Below, in pieces: positions 41,748 to 54,500 of a stretch of DNA of 64,000 nucleotides. This DNA is from Pomphorhynchus laevis (taxonomy: Eukaryota; Acanthocephala; Palaeacanthocephala; Echinorhynchida; Pomphorhynchidae). The notes under the pieces were generated by a model. It did no database searches. It was not told the DNA's origin and was given only the letters and a program-made list of their open reading frames with translations. Position 1 is the stretch's first letter; every line of letters begins with the position of its first letter. The stretch spans positions 310,001 through 374,000 of the forward strand of contig WNNJ02003440.1 in the NCBI GenBank assembly GCA_012934845.2. Reading direction: 5' to 3'. The position numbers and the translations under genes were made by a program.

Positions 41748-42029
41748 TTAGACTTCCTCCTCTTCGTTATCACTACTTTCAGATAGCGCCTGAGCATCTA
41801 GAATATCTGAATCAACCGATCCACTGACAACTAGCCGGCCTTTTTCCGGTAGCATCTGTTTGTTTATAGTGGGCGTGATTATTTGATCTGTTTCACAAAA
41901 GTCAGTTAATAATTCTGTTTCATAATTAAAACTTCCGTCCGATTCATGATTATCACTATTTGCGTTCGATAAACTGTCAGTTAATTCAGAATCAGATAAT
42001 GTATGTACGTCATACATTATCTGATTCAT
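41748..42029 (-). CDS. acidic open frame, unknown
   Basis: 93 codons, MNQIMYDVHTLSDSELTDSL ... ALSESSDNEEEEV, rich in Ser, Asp and Glu. No domain is recognised. Acidic, low-complexity N-termini are seen in some transposases and chromatin proteins, but nothing downstream supports a longer protein. Its start lies inside a 17-bp inverted repeat, which may have created the frame. Chance cannot be excluded. Confidence 0.25.
   Translation of the reverse strand: MNQIMYDVHTLSDSELTDSLSNANSDNHESDGSFNYETELLTDFCETDQIITPTINKQMLPEKGRLVVSGSVDSDILDAQALSESSDNEEEEV
41989..42027. repeat. 17-bp perfect inverted repeat
   Basis: gaatcagataatgtatg and its complement around a 5-nt spacer. Part of it (attatctgattcata) recurs at about 42192, bracketing the AT array. 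Confidence 0.85.
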
Positions 42030-42200
42030 ATAATTATATATTATAATATAATATATAATTATAATATAATTATATATAATTATAATTATATATAATTATA
42101 ATTAATATATATAATATAATTATAATTTTATAATTTTATTTTATTAATTATATATAATTTTAAATATAATTATAATATATTATAATCATATATTATCTGA
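42028..42200. repeat. AT microsatellite
   Basis: About 170 bp of nearly pure A and T with tataatta units. Confidence 0.9.
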
Positions 42201-42264
42201 TTCATATTGTCATGTGTCATAAAACCGACGGTCTGTTTACTAATTTCGGTTTCTGGCTGTTAGT

Positions 42265-43485
42265 TTATAGGTAAAGATTCAGATCATCAGCGTCATTATT
42301 ATTCGATGAATTGTCACATTGTTGCAGAAAGGTGTCAAAATGTAGCTTAATTTTGCTTGAAAGACTTTGGGGCTTTACTGTGATTGCAGAGCTCAATACT
42401 TTTAGTGTGAATTTTCCGTTTTCTTCTATAAGTACACAATCTATGTTGGAACACAATTTATGAGTTCCTGTAAAAACTGACGTATCGACACTGGATCCTG
42501 GTATATTAGCTAGCGTGACAATTACTTCATTTGTATTTTTAAATTCAATGTATCCAGGAGCAGACTGATCAATTGACGATGGAACAGAGTCAACTGCCAG
42601 ATCAAGTGCCTGGAAGGGGTTAATTCTTCGTGTGGGATTCTCCATTATGGGGTTAGTGATCTCGTAATACGGTCGGTTTAACATATCAATGCTAGATAAT
42701 ATAGCTTTTGAATTTCCTCTCATGAGTGCTATTGATATTCGTTGAAAGAGCCGTGCAGATGCGATGCTGTATGGTATAGATGATCGAATTGCTAAGTATC
42801 GGGCGATTCGTCTGATGATTTTCTCCCCTTCCATATTCCAGCCGCCGTAACACTCCAAGACTGCAATTATGAAGTTATATCCCGCCTCAATCATTTTAGC
42901 ACGGTACTTTCTATCTTTGACCGATGATGCGTACTGCGCAGCTGCGTAACCAGGCACATAAGCTGACTGGCGAAGAAAATATTTCTGTAGTGGATGTGTT
43001 ACCGCGAAGTCTATAGCATCTGAAGGATCCCCGTAATTCAGAATATCGGCTAGCCGTTCTTGAAGATTTTGGACTAGGTTGCGAACCTCGCAACCTAAAT
43101 GCATTTCTGCTAATTGTGCCGCCTGGAGAACGACGTCACGAATTCCATTATGACGCATTCCTGGAAAACCACCGTAGTTGCAAGTTAGTGCATGGAAGCC
43201 CTCAGCATCTGCGTTTCGAAAACATCGACTACAACGGTAGTCACTTGGAGCAATTTGTAAGCCTAACCACATTCTTATAAAAATTGTAAATTGTTGGTCG
43301 GTAAGAGCTAGGCCGAGACTTCGATTTGGGACGCATTGTAACCATGTGTTCGCATGTGGCTGTGATACCGCTATTAGTCTGGCCCTTGTCCGATCATCTC
43401 CAGTGTCTAATAGATTTTTACGCTTATCTGAGTCAATTTTGAACGATATTTGATGTTGTCTTGTGGATAAAGCCTGTTGTTCCAC
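42265..43485 (-). pseudogene. A-type element, zinc motif and restriction-like endonuclease
   Basis: 406 codons. LALTDQQFTIFIRMWLGLQI, then CSRCFRNADAEGFHALTC (C-x2-C, H, C), GMRHNGIRDVVLQAAQ, and LQERLADILNYGDPSDAIDF then AVTHPLQKYFL. ADI and DFAVTHPLQK give the spaced acidic and lysine positions of a PD-(D/E)XK nuclease. KYRAKMIEAGYNFIIAVLEC, GWNMEGEKIIRRIARYLAIR and SIALMRGNSKAILSS follow. A 90-residue tail with no motif ends the protein. The RHN-D and nuclease order matches R2/NeSL-like organisation, in which the enzyme nicks a specific site to start copying. Confidence 0.75.
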
Positions 43486-43520
43486 TTCTGCTCCGTGTAG
43501 CGCAAGTATTTCATTCGCGT

Positions 43521-44486
43521 TTACAAAGCCCGGAAATGTATTTGGATCTGGTTCACAAACGCGGCGACTTTGCTGACGCTTGCTGCAAAGGCTGCCGCTC
43601 TGTGTTTGTTTGTACTCCTAAGGCCCAGACCGCCCATTTTTAGTGGGAGCTCAACTTGAGATCGTGTTCGCGCTGACAGTTGTATTGAAGCGATGATTTC
43701 CATCGCCCGTATCACAGCATTATCAAACTGCTTACAGAAAAGTTCGGTGCTTGCTGGATCTACATTCCTCATTAGGAATGCTATTCGTTGAGCGGAAGCA
43801 CAGTGGCACAATAGCAGGTAAGCCACATGAGTGTCCGGAAGCGACGCGACAAGCTCTGTGTCATTTACTAAGTTTGGTAAGTAACTATTTATGAGATATG
43901 CTTCTACAAACTCTTGCGAACCAATTGGGCATCCCAAAAGAGTAAAATTGCCGTCAGACTTGGTATGTGGAGAGTGAGTCCATTTTGTCTGCGTTGAGAT
44001 AATTGCTTCTGTGTGTCCTATTAATTCGGTTTTTCGCCAATTCATTGATAGTCCGATTTTTTCAAGCTCATTTGCTATCATGTTTAATGTGATAGCAACT
44101 GCCTTGGGTTCACCTCCAATTATTCCATCGTCTAAATACCACTTGTTAAAACCGATACCTGTAACCGAGTCGACTTTCCGAATAATCGGTTGGATTGCCA
44201 GTGCGAAAAGAAATGGGCCCAGAGGGTCCCCTTGTTGTACTCCTGCTGACGATGTAAGGCTTTTTGCTGCTCCAAATCGTAATTTTGATGGTTGCGAGTA
44301 GCACCATTTGATCCACGGTCCGATAGAAGGTGCTTCAATGTCGACTGCGTCAATAAAGCATTGCCTGTCAACTGTATTAAAAGCGTTCGAAACATCCGTT
44401 TTCGCCCATACCCAATTTTCCGAGGTGTGCATCTGTTCGTGCAATCGTCGAACCTGGTGAATTATTAAATCTGCGCCATTTGCCAC
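43521..44486 (-). pseudogene. A-type element, RT palm and thumb
   Basis: 321 codons. WVWAKTDVSNAFNTVDRQCF carries the first catalytic aspartate, AGVQQGDPLGPFLFALAI the QGDPLGP motif, and KWYLDDGIIGGEPKAVAITL the catalytic YLDD. Then LSMNWRKTELIGHTE, TLLGCPIGSQEFVEAYLI and, at the end, MGGLGLRSTNKHRAAAFAAS. All RT catalytic residues are intact. The frame is lost near 43540, and the correct reading continues in the next block. Confidence 0.8.
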
Positions 44487-44516
44487 TGCAACACCGACCT
44501 GCTGTGGTTGAAATAT

Positions 44517-45560
44517 TTAAGTGAACTTATCGCGCATCTTCGGGCAAATACACTTTGCACACACCCTCCGTAACAATTCTCCTGCCGCTATTGGGCGTAT
44601 ACCTCCATTTGGTTTTTCTATAGCGATAAGATCTGCACCCGCAAAATATCGAGATATATCTACAGGAAGGTCACCGGCTGCCATATAATTTATCAGATGT
44701 GTCAGGCGGCTTAGAAGCTTTCCAGACTGATCCGCTGTGATCATGTCTTGTAGGTGTTCGGCTCTTAAACCCAGACAACCTGGTGACGATGCAGAGGGGA
44801 ATGAGAAAATTGAATCACGAACGGTATCCGAATCGATGACAATACCGTGTTCTGCCGTTGGGATTGAGGTTATAATACCTTTACCGGGTGGGTGCAAATC
44901 TGTGAGCTTACGGTGTGTATGTTCTGTGAACGGCGCCAGCCGTGACGAAGATATTCGTGTCATTGCTTTGCCGTAGTTTCCCTGTCGCACAAGTTCGATT
45001 GTCATTATCTTTGATTTGTCGTGTTTATGTCGGGTCGTTTGTTGAGCGCAAACATGCGTGAGAAAGGAAGTGTCAAACTGCTTGTTTTCGACTGACTTTA
45101 GTGCATTCTCAATATGTTTTCGTACATTTCGGTGATCACCTGAATGAGCTGATAGGCACACTTTTGCGAACCCCAAAAGACTAGTCCAGCTATATGGCGA
45201 TTTATGTTCTAGTGCCTCCTCAATAAGATTGGTAAAAATGCGAGCTGCTTTATTTCGTAAACTCCAAGGGATTCGTCTTACTGTCAGCGTAGGTGATGCC
45301 CAAATACGGTGAAGCATTTCATATGCGTTTAAATTGTGGGAAACGTCGTTGGTCGAAGCCATTTCAGATCCTTTGTAGGTTTGATGTTCGGCTGTAAGTT
45401 TGACATGGGAGGAAATATTGGGTGTGTAATCAAGAATCGAAGTGCAGCTAGTGCCTGGGCACCGAACCCCAAAACTCTTGTGAAAACGTACATTTCCGAA
45501 TTTTATAAGTGCGATTGGCCTGTTACAATGCGGGCAAATACCAAGCTTTGTCCCTTCCAT
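44517..45560 (-). pseudogene. A-type element, N-terminal part and RT fingers
   Basis: 347 codons. Starts MEGTKLGICPHCNRPIALIK; CPHC with FHKSFGVRCPGTSC forms a zinc site (residues about 9-40) that in this superfamily binds target DNA. A helical region (residues 90-200) with EEALEHKSPYSWTSLLGFAK follows. RT then begins: SSPGCLGLRAEHLQDMITA, IEKPNGGIRPIAAGELLRRV. The TAA that ends it lies before FQPQQVGVAVANGADLI, where the next block takes over in the same frame. The CPHC-proximal methionine was chosen as start because the zinc site follows directly. Confidence 0.75.
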
Positions 45561-45599
45561 TCGCCGAGGGGTTTCCGATGGTAATATGTTGTCGACGGC

Positions 45600-45690
45600 A
45601 ATGTGTTATTAGATGTAATCAATTGTAATTAGCTGAGTCAATTGTAATTAGCTGTAATAAATTGTAATTAGCTGTAATCACTTTAACTGA
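45600..45690. repeat. short tandem array next to the A-type element
   Basis: Units of the type aattgtaattagctgtaat occur four or five times (period about 19-25). Similar words occur near 12050-12150 beside the C-type element. Possibly 5' leader repeats. Confidence 0.6.
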
Positions 45691-46119
45691 TTTCTTGTAA
45701 TAGATTAATTTCTTCAAGAGTGTATTTACTTTAGATTGTGTATATTAATCTTGTAAGTAGTTTATAAAGCAGCCAATTCGGTAGAATATTGTGTATATTA
45801 ATCTCTCAAACTTTTATAGGTCTATGAATTACATAGAATTACACTCTTTTTTAGGATTATGAATTACATTTTAATGTCTACATGGACGTGTATTTATGGA
45901 TAATGATTCAAATTCCATAAAAATTTGTATTTTTTCATAAATAATGCAAATTGACTAGAACGCTACTGATCAAATCAGATAACTGAGTTTACGTATTCTT
46001 TACTATATATAAATAAAAATAAAGATAAATAATAAATAATTATATAAGATTTTATACAATTTATATGTATATCAAGTTAAAATTAAAATTGAAATTAGAA
46101 ATAAAAATTAATATTAATG

Positions 46120-46300
46120 AATTGACTAATAAATAACAGACGTATCATAATAAGGAATATAGGTCATTAGAAGGAACTGCTTTGCTATATATTTTCGACG
46201 TTTAATCCTCACTTTACATAGTACCAGGGTTAAATACCCTTTAATGACTTTAATGGATGTACAACGTCCGCAAAATATGCGGATGTTGTTAAAATTTAAA
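46120..46300 (-). repeat. degraded terminal repeat, no clear stems
   Basis: gaattgactaataaataaca, then aggaactgctttgc. The second arm is eroded (acatagtaccagggttaaat), so the interleaved stems no longer pair. Confidence 0.65.
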
Positions 46301-46454
46301 ATAAAAGTCAATTTTTAAGAATTGGATAATCAATAAATCAAAATTAAATAATTAAATAATTATAAATAATAAATCATTGTTATAAGATTTTTTATAATTT
46401 ATATCAAGTTAAAATAAAAAATTGAAATTAGAAAGAAAAATTAATATTAACGAA

Positions 46455-46560
46455 TTGACTAATAAATAACAGATAATGTATTCTAATAAGTATCAGTGGT
46501 CATCAGGAAGAACTGCTATGTTATCAAGTTTAGACCTCTTATTTCTATAACAAAATTAGA
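46455..46560 (-). repeat. truncated terminal repeat
   Basis: gaattgactaataaataaca, then ggaagaactgctatgttatc; stops before the second arms. With 46120 it forms a close pair, about 335 bp apart. Confidence 0.65.
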
Positions 46561-47200
46561 AAAGTTATTATATGAATGCTATTATGTATATTTTTCTTCA
46601 AATCTTATTGTTTAAAATAAAAACAGTTTATGGGTTTGTGTTCATTTATTTTACTTAATGCACAGTGATCGGTTCAACTACTTAATTAATACTTATATTT
46701 AGTAATGATTTGATTCTAGCAACATAGCTTATTGACTAGAATAGTATTCTTGTTGTGACAACGGACCAAAACCGACCTCGAAATTAACAGCCAGTTCGGT
46801 AGCGATCAGCTGTTGATGATCCTCAGTCGCAATAGAACAAAAGTCAGTGAGGCTTTGCGTTGGTGGAAGTAAACAGCAAACACCGAATTGAGTTTATCAC
46901 ATAAGGCACAACAGTAAGGCACACTTCCTTACCAAAGTAGCTTTTTGTTGGAAAAACAAAAAAATATTGTATGTTATTACAATATATCAAGTATCTTATA
47001 ATACAAAACACTTGTTTGAGAAAATGTTTGAGAGATCAATAACATACAAAGTTAGTATTGAGAATACTAAGAAGAATTACAAACACAAATCTAAGATAAA
47101 TAACCTACAATTATAACTAACTACCTACAATATACGTACACAACTAACGAATATACGTATAGAACTGACGTATACAACACGGATACAATTGACGAATATT
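46560..47200. other. spacer and probable leader of the B-type element
   Basis: Less AT-rich between about 46740 and 46940 (ccgacctcgaaattaacagc); no frame recognised. Likely 5' untranslated part of the next element. Confidence 0.4.
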
Positions 47201-50090
47201 CCAATACGATATGCCACATAACTCAACAGAACCGGAAAGGCCAATCAACAACAATACCGACTCTAATACGCACAGAATAAGCCAAGGGAGAGTACAATGT
47301 GTAATTTGTCGCAGGATCTTCGTCGCTAACGCTTCCGGAATGGTACGAAAACATGGTCCAATGCCAGGTTGTCGCGGTTCTGGACTTCCGCCTCCCAATA
47401 TTCTAGACACCATCAACACGTTCAGATCTATCCGTGAACCTGCCGTGATCACCAGCGAAAACTCCGAGCGCTCTCTTTTCACTAAACTTTTATCTGGAAA
47501 TTTTCTTATCATCCGTCGTATTCCGCGCGGCGCTTGATCAGCCGTTGCCGCGAAGTTCTCTCAGCTTATTGACGCAGTCGTGGAGCGACCTTCTAACGAA
47601 TCGATGTGATGGGTCTACTCAGCTTTCCTAAAATTGCGCTTCGCGTGCCTCAGCAGAATCAGAGTACGCCCTCTCATCCCACTCTATCTGCAAAGATTCG
47701 AGCTGCATGTAACCGCTACTAATTTCCTTCTGTGGATAGTCGGAGGAACATAACCGATGTAACATTACAAAGAAATCCTCCGTGGATCAACTACGCCGAA
47801 ATATTTCTGAAAAAGTTGAGTACGGCGACATCCGCGGCGCTGTTCGTACTGTATGCAGGGACTTGGGACTCCTATCTTGCGATAAAAACACAACTACAAC
47901 TCTACAGGCTAAGCATCCCCCGAGAATCGTATCTACCGATTGCCCACCATTGCCGCTTTATCCTCTCGATTGCTGGCCTGTTGTTACCGCTGCATCTTTA
48001 CTGTGCTCTTTACGGTCTTTCCCGCCCTCGTCCGCGGGTGGCCCTGACGACTTAAGCCCAATGCACCCACGAGATCTCACAGGATTCTCTGCAAGAGCCT
48101 CAGCAAGCCACTTGATCACGGCTTTAACAAATCTAATGACAGTTCTTCTGGAGGAAATGGTACCGGATAACGTTGCTAATATTCTATGCGACGAAACATT
48201 ACTCACCTTTCTAAAGATGGATGTTGGTATCCGTCCAATCGCCGTCGGATTTACAATTCGCCGCATCGCTTCTAAACTGGCATGTCGATTCGCATACGGT
48301 CCGCTCGCCGATCATTGTCTTCCTATACAGCTGAGCGTCGGTTCTCCGCGTTGAATTGAAGTGGCAATACATGCATATCGCGTGTTCATGCGTGACATGG
48401 CTAGTCATAACCACACTATGGTAAAACTCAACTAATACAACGCGTTCAATTGCTTGAGCAGAGATGTAATCCTGCCCTGCGTCGCACGCGAAATACCGCG
48501 AAATAAGGCGTTCAGAAGGGAGACCCATTGGGCCTTGTACTATTTTGCCTCACAGTCAACAGCTTGCCACATAGCTTAAAATCCAGCCTGAACCTATGGT
48601 ACCTCGACGACTGCTTCCTGAGCCATACAGTGAAGAACATTCTGGCCGATATCCACAAAATTCAGGCTGAGAGAGCCGAAATTGGATTACAATTGAATTT
48701 CCAAAAGAACGAGGTGATCACCGAAAGCAGGAATATGATCAAGCTATCGCGTGCAAGCTAACCGGATGCAAACCTATCACAACTGAAGACGCACAGCTTC
48801 TGAGTGCGCAGTTTGGCCGGCAAGCAAGCATCGACAACGCATTAAGCTGCGCAGTGAACGATTTTTATAACGCCGGAATCCTCTTGACCGAATTGAGCGC
48901 TCACAATTCCTTCGTGATTTTGCGTAGCTCACTTAGCTTTCCAAAGATTGGCTTCCTTCTTCGATTTACTCCTTGATACGGAAGTGAAATGCTTCAACTT
49001 TTCGACACTAAAGTTGGAAAAATATTGAGCGAAATACTCAATGTGCCAATAACCAACGAAGCCTCGAGGCAAGCGACCTTACCGATCCGTCTTGGAGGTC
49101 TTGGTGTTTGCCAGGCATTCATGGCTGCCATTCCTGTATTCGGTTCATCCATTAAGGACACAGTTGAACTGAATAAGATACTGCTACAGAACTGTCCGCC
49201 GCTAACCTTTGGCCCTTCAGAATCAGACTGGTAAAATATCACAAATAAATGGAACTCGGAATTTCGGACGACCATTCCATCAGATCAAATATTTAAAAAA
49301 CGATGGATGGCCGAACACTACGAATCGTGCCGACGAAGACTTGTCGACGACGCACGGACAACTGAATCTTGAGCTCGACTCATCCCAGTAGCATCAAAGT
49401 CGTCCGGGGCGTTCCTTGAAGCACTGCCAATCACATCCGTCGGCGCACGACTTGATGACCGATCTATTTCTATCGCTGTTGCGTTGAGGCTCGGTGTTCA
49501 ATGATTTCACCGGTATCGGTGTATCTGCGGAGTGTCGGTCCCGCGGCACAGTGTCATGCCTTAGACTGCAACAGGATAACGTATCGTTACCATCGACATG
49601 TTGCGGTCAACGAGATTTTAAGAATGAGAACGTTGCCTCAGGATCGCCTTCAAGACTCGAACCGGCAGGCTTAGCGCGAGACGAAGGCAAACGACCCGAC
49701 GGTGCGACTCTTATGTCATGGGAATCCGGCCGTATACTCGTTTGGGATTTCAATTCCCCGAACACCCTGGCCCACAGTCATGTCACACATACGGTGTCTT
49801 CTGCTAGCGCTGTTGCAGCCCACGCGGAGCACCTCAAACGAGCAAAGTACAGCTGCTTCGAGGATCGACAGTATTTGTTCGTTTCCATCGCCATCAAACA
49901 CTTGTCGCGGTCGGCACCAGCGCATCTGCGTTTTTGAGGCAGCTTGGCTCAAGGTTGAAAGGACAACTGGTTATAAACGCGCATTCAGCTGGATCATGCA
50001 AATAATCAGCGCATTCGTGCAACGTGGGAATGCGGCATCATTTTTGGAGTCTGCTATAGATATCTTCTTGGGCAACTACTTTATTATTTA
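47200..50090 (+). pseudogene. B-type RT/endonuclease retroelement, full span, decayed
   Basis: 47211-47537 has an N-terminal zinc motif (CVICRRIFVANASGMVRKHG, PGCRG). 47782-48354 starts RT: AGGPDDLSPMHPRDLTGF, MDVGIRPIAVGFTIRRIASK. 48528-48761 has the catalytic LWYLDDCFLSH and IGLQLNFQKNEVI. 48989-49234 has LPIRLGGLGVCQAFMAA. 49480-49940 has CGVSV, GKRPDGATLMSWESGRIL then VWDFNSPNTLAHS, and HLKRAKYSCFED. The RPDG...VWDF pair corresponds to the catalytic acids of a PD-(D/E)XK nuclease. Stops and frame changes occur between nearly all blocks, and the segment between 48360 and 48520 is disordered. Same superfamily as A and C but a separate lineage. Confidence 0.75.
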
Positions 50091-50129
50091 ATTCATATTT
50101 ATTTCTTTGCACAAATATTTCTTTTAAAT

Positions 50130-50500
50130 TTGAAAGTATACTGATTTAGACTATTAAGCAGAATACAAAGGATATTATTTATTATCCATAAAAAATTTTA
50201 CGCTTAAGATTTTAAATTTATTTTTAATAATATTTTTATATATTTTACTATTTTCTGCTTGATGTTATTTTTATAGTAACCAATTTAAAATATGTATCTA
50301 TTAAATTATTTAAATGATTTTGAAGAAAGCCAATATCATTACATATTGTTGCAATTCTTAAAATTTCATTATTTAATGTATTATATTTTATATTATATGG
50401 TATGCATGAATGCTCATGCAAAAATATGTTTGCAAATTAGAATATGTCATTTGATTATAGACTATCTTATTCCAATACAAAGTATATTATTTATTATCCA
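50130..50500 (-). repeat. Penelope-like RT tail copy
   Basis: On the minus strand, antisense of the SCIPYNIKYNTLN to NNLIDTYFKLG segment of the copy at 31818. Ends near 50440 with gcaaattagaatatg. No long frame. Confidence 0.65.
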
Positions 50501-50534
50501 TAAAAAATTAAAATTAAAATTTAAAATAAAATTA

Positions 50535-51115
50535 TTTTTATGAATTGACTAATAAGAAACATTGTATTACAATAATGATCAGAGGTCATTAAAAGGAACT
50601 GCTATGATATCAAGTTTCGGCCCTTATTCTTCGACCAAAGATAGCAGTGGGGTCAAATACATTTCATGACCCATTTCCGCTTATTAAATTTTATTATATA
50701 GTATCTTGTTCTAATACAAAGTATATTATTTATTATCTATCCATAAAAATTTGCCACTTAACAGTTTAAATTTATTCTTTATATTATTGTGTTGATTTAT
50801 ATATTTTACTATTTTCTGCTTGATATTATTTTTATAGTAACCTAGTTTAAAATATGTATCTATTAAATTATTTAAATGATTTTGAAGAAATCCAATATTA
50901 TTACATATTGTTGCAAGTCTTAAAATTTCATTATTTAATGTATTATATTTTATTTATTAAATAGTATGCATGAATGATCATGCAAAAATATGTTTCTTGT
51001 AAATTTAAATATGTCATCTTTACGATATAAATTAATAGTAGTTTTAGTTAATGTCAATTTAATGTTCATATCTAGATATACACCTTCTTTATCATTAATA
51101 TTGGTTTTGTTAAGA
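50535..51115 (-). repeat. Penelope-like terminal repeat plus RT tail copy
   Basis: Begins gaattgactaataagaaaca, holds interleaved stems at 50599-50653 (weaker, with G-U pairs), then RT tail to 51115 matching 14527-14210. Ends at ttaagaattttatttccgac, where a different LINE fragment starts. Confidence 0.7.
50599..50653 (-). other. interleaved-stem motif, copy 3
   Basis: On the plus strand ctgctat/atagcag and ggccct/ggggtc. The latter keeps pairing through G-U wobbles despite changes, which supports selection on structure or slow decay. Confidence 0.7.
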
Positions 51116-51540
51116 ATTTTATTTCCGACGTCCTCATATGGTCATACGTTACATCTTGGGATTATTGTTGCTTATCCAGTTTGCTTTCCATGCAATCTTG
51201 ATCGCGTGGAAGAATGCTTACATCTTTTTTTATCAGATCCTTCGCAATTTTGTTGAATTATAGACTCATGTAAATTTATCGCGTCGTGATTGTCTGTGGA
51301 CTCTCCATGTTGGCCGTTATACTGTTGACATGGCATGTGTAAATTTATCGCGTCTTGGTTGTCCGTTGGGTCTTCATATTGACGGTTATAGTGTAGACGA
51401 CTAACCGGGTGCTCCTACGCGAAGTCGGTCAATGTCGGGTTGTTGGTGACGTTATCTGGATATGGAGCGAGCTGCTTAATCGATATAGTAGATTCACGGC
51501 CATCTTTAAATCAGACAAGTGCGTAGTACGGACTAGCATT
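51115..51540 (+). pseudogene. LINE C-terminal fragment with local duplication
   Basis: 51120-51260 codes HTLHLGIIVAYPVCFPCNLD then RVEECLHLFLSDPSQFC, resembling the cysteine/histidine end of CR1/R1-type LINEs. About 60 bp (tgtaaatttatcgcgtcgtg ...) is duplicated in tandem at 51271 and 51337. No larger frame. Low-confidence assignment. Confidence 0.4.
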
Positions 51541-54500
51541 TAAAAAACTACGACTTCAACGGCAGAATCGGATTTGCTAACTCGATTTTGTTTCTTTAAC
51601 AATACCTCACCAGGCGACAACAACCAGACTGGAATGCTCATACATGTATAATATCTTCGCTGGAACTTCAGAAATCGCTCATGTGGCGTCTCGCCCGTTT
51701 TCGTGAATAATAGAGAACGTATAGCGTGCAGCGCAGTAGGCAGTGACTTCTCCCAACGGTCGACTGTTAAATGACGTGTTTTTAAATCGAGCTCTATATT
51801 ACGGCATATGATTCCATTGTACCGTTCTACCTGACCATTTCCAGTGGGATTGTACGGGGTACTTCTGCTACAAGCCACTCCCTGCTCCAGAAGATATGTA
51901 GATAATTCTTGCGACAGAAAAGAAACGTCTCGGTCCGAATGAACAAAAGACGGCGTTTCAAAAAGAGTAAAAAGCTAATCGAGGCAGCGAATTGCGGTAC
52001 GAGCTGATATGTCGGAACATGGAAAAGCAAAAGGGAACCTAGAAAACTCGTCGATAACGACGAGAATATATCGGTTTCTCGTTGCAGATGGGATAGGCCC
52101 CTTAAAGTCAATCGCGATCCGTTCGAAAGGTTGAGTTGATTTGATTAGACGTGACATCTGTGGATTGTAGTAACAAGGTCTGACTTCTGCGCACGTTTGA
52201 CATTCTTTAATTACCTGTTTTACGTCAGCAATCGAAAATGGAAGATTGCGCGATCTGACAAAGTGAGCAAGTCTAGTTACTCCTGGATGACATAATGTTT
52301 CATGAATGAGTCGAAGTTGACTTGTTGATTTATGGATGGATGCACACCGAAATCGCGACACCGAATCAGCAAGTGCGTTCATTTCTCCTGGGCGGTACGA
52401 AATAGTATACTTGAATGGAGCCAACTCTAGGCGCCAACGAATGAGTTTATCATTCTTAATGCTGCTATTATTCTTCGTCTAAATGAAAGACACTTTTTTG
52501 ATCCGTGATTATCTCAAATTGCTGTCCCAAAAGGTAATGCAGTCAATGTTTTACACTCTCGACTATAGCCAACGCTTCTTTTTCAACGGCCGCATAGTTT
52601 TTAGCGCTGTCATGTAATGTACGCGAGAAAAAGGCTACAGGCTTATTATCTTGTATTAACACAGCTGCTATGCAAAATTCCGAAACGTCCGTTTCTACAG
52701 TGAACATCTTTCGCTCATTTATGGCCGTCATAGTCGCGTTAATGACGTCGTCTCGTAGTTGGTTGAAAGCAGGAATTGCCGATATGTCCATCGGAAAAGT
52801 TTTTGCGACCACCAGCAGATGTAGTTTATCCGAAAATCGATGAATCCATCGCGAATAATGTGTGAATAAAACTCGCACATGTCTTAATTCCTTAAGGGTC
52901 AAAGGTGGCTTCATTTCTTCTAAAGCTTGGACCCGATCGTCATCTGGTCTCATCTCACGATTCGAGATAGTATATCCGAGTAGTTTTATACAGATTGACG
53001 AAGTTCACACTTATCCTTATTGATCGTGATGCCATAACACTCTATTGCGTGTTGGAATCTTTCCAGATTAAAGTCGTGCTCACTCATTGTCTGACCACAA
53101 ACAACCACATCGTCAAGGTACACAAAAGCATCGTGAATATCTTGCTTGGATATAATGTCATCCATCGTGCGCTGGAAAACCGCCGGGGCGTTCGTGAGTC
53201 CAAATGGTACTCGGCAAAAATGATATAATTTGCCCGCGCCTTCAAACGCTGTGTACGCTTTTTCGCTCGGATGAATAGATAATTGATGGTAAGCTGATTG
53301 TAGATCAAATCTACTAAATACCCGATATTGCAATACTCTCTGTACAATTTCGTCGATCCGTGGCAATGGATAGGCATCGAGACATGTGAATTTATTGATT
53401 GTTTGATCATAGTCGACAACCATTCGACGTTTTGCTCGCCCGTTGTTAATTACTAGGACTTGGGCTCACCATGGAGACTGACTAGGTTCAATAATTTTGT
53501 CGTGCAACAATCTTTCCAGTTCTGATTTTATGAATCGATAGTCTTCACTGTTATAACTACGGGATTTTGTGACGATAGGGTGGCAATCCGATGTCAATGT
53601 AGAAAAGAAACTAGGAGAGTCGACGAGCATTGTTGACAACGTATTAATGATCAATGGATTTCGTCTCCAGTGGAATCGCATTGTTACGGATTCATAGCTG
53701 CGCATAAACGGATGCCCCAAAATAATTTGGTAGCTCAGATTCGGTAAGCATAAGAAGCGAACGTTTCTATGCTTTGCTCCTTGTACGTATACGTCTGCTT
53801 GACACGAGTTGAGTGCTACCGACGTTTGAGCTTTCGAGGCCATCGATACCTTTTTGTTACACGGATATGCTCTCAATCCCAACTATACAACCACTTCCGA
53901 ATCTATGAAATTCTCCGAACTACCTGTATCGAATAAAGCCAAAATTAAGGAATTGTTAATTCGAATGTGTATCTCATCCTTTTTCAAGCAGTATCGATCA
54001 CCTGTTGTCGATAATATTGAAATTAAACGAGTTGCCTGATTATCGATATCCAGCGCATTCAATCTCTTTTTTTTGTTGTAATCGCGACTTACACACAGTT
54101 GCAAAATGTCCAATCTTGCCACAGTGCCGGCATGAACTATTACGAGCTCCGCCTCGCGATCTTGGATGCCATGTTTGTCCACGGAAGAAACACGTTCTTG
54201 TAGTAACAGCTAGCGTGGGAGTGTCGACGTCGCTCGATTGATCTTGATGCTCGTCATTGGTGTTTCCGTGATCTGATGTCGCTGAATGGACCTGAGCATT
54301 TGTTAATCGAGTTACTCCGTAGCTTGCAGACTGAAACTCTGCCATTTCGAGTGCTCGTGCTTTAGTGTATGCAACATCCATAGTAAGGTGGTTACATTCT
54401 AGTAGGCGCTGTCTGGTAAAATACGATTGAATTCCGGACACAAATGCGTCGCGCATAATGAGGTTCTTGTGATCTGCTTCCGACACTACATTAAAAGTAC

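Larger units (their letters stand above)
42240..45600 (-). mobile_element. A-type RT/endonuclease retroelement, nearly whole
   Basis: Three long minus-strand frames in order (45560-44517, 44486-43521, 43485-42265) make one protein interrupted twice: an in-frame TAA at 44519-44517 and a frameshift near 43540. Conceptual length is about 1090 residues. Parts: N-terminal zinc motif, RT, zinc motif and restriction-like endonuclease. It is the best reference for the decayed A-type copy at 4940-7560. The 5' flank has a short tandem array (45600-45690) that may belong to its leader. Confidence 0.8.

Noticed and set aside
41748-42029. PiggyBac-type transposase N-terminus
   Set aside because: Acidic composition alone; no DDE-region sequence found beside it.
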